Position numbers and translations under genes: made by a program. The notes under the pieces are model-generated. The model did not search any database and was not told the origin of the DNA. It saw only the letters and a list, made by a program, of their open reading frames with translations. 64,000 nucleotides of DNA from Diacronema lutheri (Eukaryota > Haptophyta > Pavlovophyceae > Pavlovales > Pavlovaceae): positions 1,488,001 through 1,552,000 of the forward strand of contig JAGTXO010000001.1 in NCBI GenBank assembly GCA_019448385.1, in the 5' to 3' direction. Shown in pieces: positions 60,301 to 64,000 of the stretch (position 1 is the stretch's first letter; each line of letters opens with the position of its first letter).

Positions 60301-63300
60301 CGCGACGCGCGCCATCGTCGACGCGCGCCACGCCGACCTGCCGCAGGCCGTCTTCGTGGCGGAGGCGCGGGCGATCGTCGCGCGCTCCGCCGGCGGCGGC
60401 GCGCTGCTCGCGCCGGACGACGTGCGCGACCTGTGCGACGCGCAGACGGACGCCGATCGCGCTGCGATCTGGGCGTCGGTGGGCGCGCACGAGGCGTCGC
60501 GCATCTTCGCGCTCGTCACGCGCAACGCGAGCTTGGCGGGCGCGGCGCTGCTCGTGCTGCACACGCCGGCGGGCGCGCCGGCGCGCGCGCTCGGGCTCGT
60601 GGCGACGCGCTCGCGCGCGCCGTCGACGGGCGCGCCGCGCGACGCGCACAGGGCGCTGGTGCAGCGGTTGGACGTGCTGATGGACGCGATCGCCGCGGCG
60701 CGAGGCGCGTCGCCGCTCGAGCTCGAGCTCGCGCTCGCGCCCGAGCCGCAGAGCGCGTGCAACGCGCGTGCGGCCGCGCTGCTCTGCCTGCAGGCCGTCG
60801 CGGACGCGAGCGACCGTCCCGCCGCTGAGGACGCGCTGGCCGCGCTCGACGACGCGCGCGGCATCGACCGGCACTGCCACGCCGTCCGGCAGCAGATCGA
60901 GGCGAAGCTCGCGTGGCGGCGCGCCGACGGCGCCGTCGGCGTTGACGGCGCCGACGGCGCGCCCGCGCTCGCGCCTGCCGCCGCACCGCCGGCGTGCGCG
61001 CCGGCGCACGCTGCCGGCGAGGCGGCAGTCGACCAGGCGATCGTCACGCGGGTGCGCGACGCGCTGCGCGCGTGGGCGACGACTGGCACCGCGCCCAGCG
61101 CGGCGGCGCTCGACGACGCCTGCGCCGCGTACACGGCGCGCGCACGCGCGCGCAAGGACGCGCGCACGGCGCTGGGCCCGACGCGCGCGGCCGAGCTGCT
61201 CGCCGCGGCCGCGCGCTGCGGAGCCGACGGGGCGGATGCCGCGCGCGCGCTGCTCGGCGGCACGCCGCGCCTGCTCGTCGTGCTCCTCTGCGTGCCCGTC
61301 GCCGCGCCGTCCGGCGAGCCGCCGCGCCCGGTCGGGCTGCTCGTCGCCGACCGGCCGACGGACGACTCGCGCCCGGCCGCGCTCGTGCGCTACGACTTTG
61401 CGCCGCTCGACGCGGACGTGGCCGCCGCGGTCGGCGCGCATGCCGTCGCGCTGGCCAGTGCGATCTGGCCGCTGCTCGCGGCCGAGGGGGAGCCGCAGCC
61501 ATCGCCCGTCGTGCGCTCGCAGCCGCGCGGCGGCGACGATGGCGCGCGTGCGCTCGCAACGTTCGCGTGCCTCGACGCGCTGATGACCGCCAGCGTCGGC
61601 GCGCACGGCCTCGCGGGCGGCGCGGGCATGCTGCCCGCGCTGGTCGCGCGAGGCGCCGCGGCCGCCCAGCGCGAGCGGCAGCTGCGCGCGGCCGCCGAGA
61701 GGCTGGGCGGCACGGTCGCTGGGTGGCCGGACACGGGCGCGAGCGCGGCGGGCGCGAGCGTCGACGAGGAGGCGCGCACGTACGAGGTCGAGGCGGTCGT
61801 CGACGAGCGCCGCAAGGCGGGCAAGAAGTTGACGTTCGAGTTCCGGATCAGGTGGCGGGGCTACGACGAGAGCGCCGACACGTGGGAGCCTGAGGCCAAC
61901 GTGAGCAGCGACCTCGTCGCCCAGTTCCGCAAGACGCGCGACGAGCAGAAGCGGCGCGCGGGCGGATCGGGCAGCGGCAGCGGCGGCGCGGGCGCGGCGT
62001 CGGCATTGGCGTCGGCGCCGCTTCGCGCGCACGGCGTGTCGGGCGCCGCGGGCAAGCGCGCCGCGGCGGGTGCTGCCGCGAGCGCGCGCGACGCCGCGGG
62101 CGCGCGCGCGCCGAGCGTTCCCCGCGCGCGCGGCGTCGAGCGCGCGCGCGTGGACGAGCCCGCTGCGCCGAGCGCGCGCGCCGCCGGCGGCGCGACGGCG
62201 CGCACGCGCGGCAGCGTGCTCCCGGGCTTCGTGGTCAAGCGCTCGACGCTCAACGCGGGGCCGCAGGCGGTGACGGCGCAGCCCGGTGCGCGGAAGGAGC
62301 TGCGGCGCATCGCGGCGGCCGTGCACAGGCTCACGACACAGGCGTACCGCGCCATCAACAAGGTGGTGCGCGACGAGGCTGCGGTGGCGAGCGCGCAGGC
62401 CGTCGGCGCGGCGTCGGGCGGCCCGTCGACAAGCGTGCACACGTCGACCACGATGGACAAGGGAACCGTCCGTGCGATCTTCTCGGCGATCGGCTGGCAC
62501 AAGGACGTGAGCACGTACGGTGCAGCGGCCCGAGGCAAGCCCGCCGAGCAAGCCGCCGCGCAGACCAAGGCGGCGACGGCGCGCGCCGTCGGCGAGATGG
62601 CCGACGGCGTCCAGCCCGTCTGCGCGGTGGGCCTCGATAAGATCCTCGCGGAGGAGGCGACGCAGGTGTCCACCGCGTGCCTGATGCACCCATCGCGCGT
62701 CGTGAACGGGCTGCTCCGCGACGTCGTCCGCGCGGCAGTCGAGCGCGACGAGGCGCTCGTCGCGCTGCCCGAGATGCAGCGAAACGCGCGCGTGCGCGAG
62801 CTGTGCGAGCGGCTGCTGCGCGGCGACGTGGAGGGCGCGCGCGTCGGCTGCCCCGCCGCGCTCGACCGCCACCTGCCCGACATGGTCCTCCACAAGATCA
62901 ACTACGAGTGCGCGCCCACGAAAAGGTGGAACTACGACCGGCACACGACGCGCTACTTCCTCGTGCAGATCCGCAACCTGCAGCACGTGGCCAAGGGGCA
63001 GGCGCTGCTCTGCCGGCTCGCGCGCCTGTACACGCAGCTCACCGACCGGCCGCCGCGGTATAATGTGGCGCCGCTGCGCACGCACAATGTGCGCGCGAGG
63101 CGCGGCTGCCGCTACCGCCGCCGAGCGCCCAAGCGCGCGCGCCGCCGCCGTGCGCGCCGCCCCGCGGCCAGGTTGGTCACGCGCCCGCGCGCTCGCGCGC
63201 CGCGCGCTGCGCGCAGGTGCCGCGCAACGTGCGCCTCACCGCGAACGCCATCTGGGAGACGCTCCCGGACGACGAGCGCAAGGAGCTGCGCGCGCGGCTC

Positions 63301-64000
63301 AAGGCGCTGGACCTGCGCGACCACGATGGCGAGCCGATCAAGTGGACCGCTCAAGGCGGCTCGTTTGTCCCGCCAATGTCCGACGTGCGCGTCAGGTACG
63401 CGGTCTTCGCGACGCGCTTCGACATCTCCAACCGCGTCTTCGACTACGCCGGGCGCGAGCGGCCGCCGGCCGATCTGCCGTGGCACGCGCGGCGCTCGTG
63501 GGTGGGCCTCGCGCCGCTGCCGCGCGTGCCGCTCCCGGGCCGGCAGCCCGTCACGTCGGTGGTGACGGATGGCGTCGCCGTGCACGCCGTCGCGACCGTC
63601 CTCGTGCCGAAGGCGCAGGCGCCGGCCGGCAGCTCGAGCGTCCTGCACCGCTGGCGCCGGCCGGACGGGCGCATCGCCGTCGCGCTCGGCTCCGAGCTGC
63701 GGCGGGCGATCGACATCGAGGAGGCGGTCGTCGTCGCGGCCGACCCGAACATGGGCAACATCACCACCTACTCTGCGCACGTCGGGCGGGCGGCCGTCTG
63801 GCGGCAGTTCACGCAGCGCGCGCGCGCGCGCGCCGCGGGCTTTGCGCGCGAGACGGCCAAGACCAACGCGGCGCGGCGGCGCGTGCGCACCGACGGGCGC
63901 GGCGAGGAGTTCAGCGTGGAGGCGGACGAGGCGCGGCTTGGCGAGGCGCACAGCGCCAAGGTGCTCGACGCGGGCAAATACATCGCCTTCCACCGCGAGA
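46042..64000 (+). CDS. Giant multidomain protein: Ulp1-like protease, YqaJ exonuclease, chromodomain, Fanzor-like nuclease (3' end outside window)
   Basis: Proposed exons are 46042-49719, 49853-63064 and 63217 to beyond the edge, at least about 5,890 codons. Both introns are GT...GCGCAG and phase 0 (GGW to GRPADLRLQQ; RPPRYN to VPRNVRLTA). Order by predicted residue: Ulp1-like C48 domain (about 15-190), an unknown ordered region (about 420-720), one transmembrane helix (RIVATVALGGAVFAGVSALV, about 1098-1117), Arg/Ala/Pro-rich linker, second Ulp1-like domain (about 2400-2600), poly-Ala, several decayed protease-like segments, YqaJ nuclease (about 3970-4155), chromodomain (about 5200-5255) and Fanzor-like C-terminus (from about 5375). 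It may in truth be two or more genes or a polyprotein, since low-complexity stretches could hide introns or starts. No DDE transposase was recognised. The left flank is LINE debris. Confidence 0.6.
46084..46611 (+). other. Ulp1-like (C48) protease domain A
   Basis: First domain of the giant protein. Catalytic pattern: His-Trp in SGLAHWTAAYLLL (His105), Asp in ALLADSRTL (Asp132), Gln in PPQSGAACCFAAAT (Gln173) and Cys178/179. Spacing fits SUMO/NEDD8-protease folds. Cys is preceded by AA rather than DCG, so activity is plausible but not certain. Confidence 0.6.
47300..48160 (+). other. Unrecognised ordered region of the giant protein
   Basis: This stretch has balanced composition amid low complexity: VYDAKDPEQLKAGRARLRAN, VVDTLFAHATGTIVTRQRTE, ENQPRAVRAAARAYAHDGWG, FCWRSGRSVNGEVTTVHFNG and LDWAPILVVIHLPADPDWLA. 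Alternating strands and helices suggest a globular domain. No family is recognised. Confidence 0.4.
53395..53965 (+). other. Ulp1-like (C48) protease domain B
   Basis: RIASGDMLASTVDACCEVVL resembles the 'L.d..I..yl.ll' opening of Ulp1 domains. SGHFTALRLVRVA supplies the His (Phe replaces Trp), YDAVLVDTLASP the Asp, and LLNEAAQRGATCGLAIVGAL the Gln and the Cys-Gly of Q...CG. All four catalytic positions can be aligned by eye. Confidence 0.6.
54301..54399. repeat. (GCC)33 repeat encoding poly-Ala
   Basis: An uninterrupted trinucleotide array within the giant coding unit, reading as about 33-36 alanines between GDEGDA and RTFLKLAP. Nearby poly-Ala/Pro codons are also gcc/ccg-rich. A run this long in humans would be in the disease range for poly-Ala genes. 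Confidence 0.9.
58090..58640 (+). other. YqaJ-like PD-(D/E)XK exonuclease domain
   Basis: Resembles lambda-exonuclease/YqaJ-type recombination nucleases. The opening is QRSPRWHDERWEEVTGSKVG (the 'QRS..W...R....TaS...' start). A glutamate is in TAGILGEAVALRKL (GE.....L). The PD motif is in FAFSPDGLAIL, and the ExK motif in VLVEVKTLTKADAK. The downstream HRDQLQLGMHVLGVRKALYV gives the Q..QLQlqM motif that is diagnostic of YqaJ. All catalytic residues appear intact. Confidence 0.8.
61770..61936 (+). other. Chromodomain
   Basis: TYEVEAVVDERRKAGKKLTF then EFRIRWRGYDESADTWEPEA and NVSSDLVAQFRK. The Y-E-V-E, the KWkGY-like RWRGY, and the D-TWEPE-N residues match methyl-lysine-binding chromodomains. 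In mobile elements, chromodomains steer integration or binding to marked chromatin. Confidence 0.9.
62300..64000 (+). other. Fanzor/TnpB-like nuclease region, cut by the window edge
   Basis: The segment after the chromodomain resembles eukaryotic Fanzor proteins, TnpB relatives that are RNA-guided nucleases. Features are a helical N-part (HKINYECAPTKRWNYDR, LARLYTQLTDRPPRYN), then the block before the RuvC core with QPVTSVVTDGVAVHAVAT (compare 'TDGvsvs'). The RuvC-I-like motif follows, EEAVVVAADPNMGNITTYSA (Asp in DPNMGN, compare 'vgvDPG..n'). The downstream helix is WRQFTQRARARAAGFARETA, and EARLGEAHSAKVLDAGKYIA matches the post-RuvC-I helices of Fanzors. RuvC-II, the zinc ribbon and RuvC-III would lie beyond base 64000, so nuclease integrity cannot be judged. 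Confidence 0.55.

Noticed and set aside
57962-63085. Very long open frame on the minus strand opposite the giant gene (similar ones at 54497-57673 and 49381-51996)
   Set aside because: Shadow of biased codons in about 75% GC DNA. It encodes only Arg/Ala/His-rich sequence with no domain, while the plus strand has YqaJ, chromodomain and Fanzor-like motifs.

Overview
The window is nuclear DNA from a GC-rich, single-celled photosynthetic eukaryote, most likely an alga of the haptophyte/pelagophyte type. Four observations point that way. Protein-coding frames are interrupted by short GT-AG introns of about 45-170 bp. Genes are tightly packed and often head to head. There are organellar genes (a bacterial-type release factor 2, a RUS1-family protein with an N-terminal leader, an iron-sulfur SDHB with presequence, and an HPR/OPR-like RAP protein). 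There is also a kinetochore KNL1. No rRNA, tRNA or CRISPR array was seen. The species is not identifiable from sequence alone. Splice sites given here were chosen by eye from frame and GT/AG context.

From 1 to about 34.4 kb the window is an ordinary gene-dense host region. In order it holds: the 3' end of a HECT ubiquitin ligase, an SDR oxidoreductase, an inositol monophosphatase-like enzyme, a small membrane-anchored protein, orotate phosphoribosyltransferase, a broken-looking GT90/CAP10-like glycosyltransferase, an EDR2-like PH-START-DUF1336 protein, NSE3 (MAGE) of the SMC5/6 complex, a sulfotransferase-like gene, release factor 2, a coiled-coil protein with a KEN box, a BSD-cytidylate kinase fusion, an F-box-like protein, an IQ-like Arg/Ala-rich protein, a RUS-family protein, two small divergent genes, a poorly resolved minus-strand gene, SDHB, a duplicated 3' fragment of the sulfotransferase, a 996-residue RAP protein, KNL1, and an OTU deubiquitinase with a ubiquitin-interacting motif.

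From about 34.7 to 46 kb the region is repeat-rich and accessory. It holds a nested direct repeat (189-bp units inside a ~600-bp segment duplicated 814 bp apart), a 214-bp MITE with telomere-like terminal inverted repeats, a decayed Helitron-type PIF1 helicase, a USP-type (C19) deubiquitinase with one frame break, the 5' part of an APE-type LINE on the minus strand, and four long poly-G/C tracts.

From 46 kb to the right edge runs one very large plus-strand coding unit of at least about 5,890 codons, provisionally three exons. It carries a Ulp1-like (C48) cysteine protease domain at the start, a second Ulp1-like domain in the middle, several segments that look like further decayed copies of that fold, a YqaJ-type PD-(D/E)XK exonuclease, a chromodomain, and at its end a Fanzor/TnpB-like nuclease that the window edge cuts off. 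This combination, beside the helicase and the deubiquitinases, is the most unusual thing in the window. It looks like a large, possibly RNA-guided, eukaryotic mobile element that deserves targeted study.
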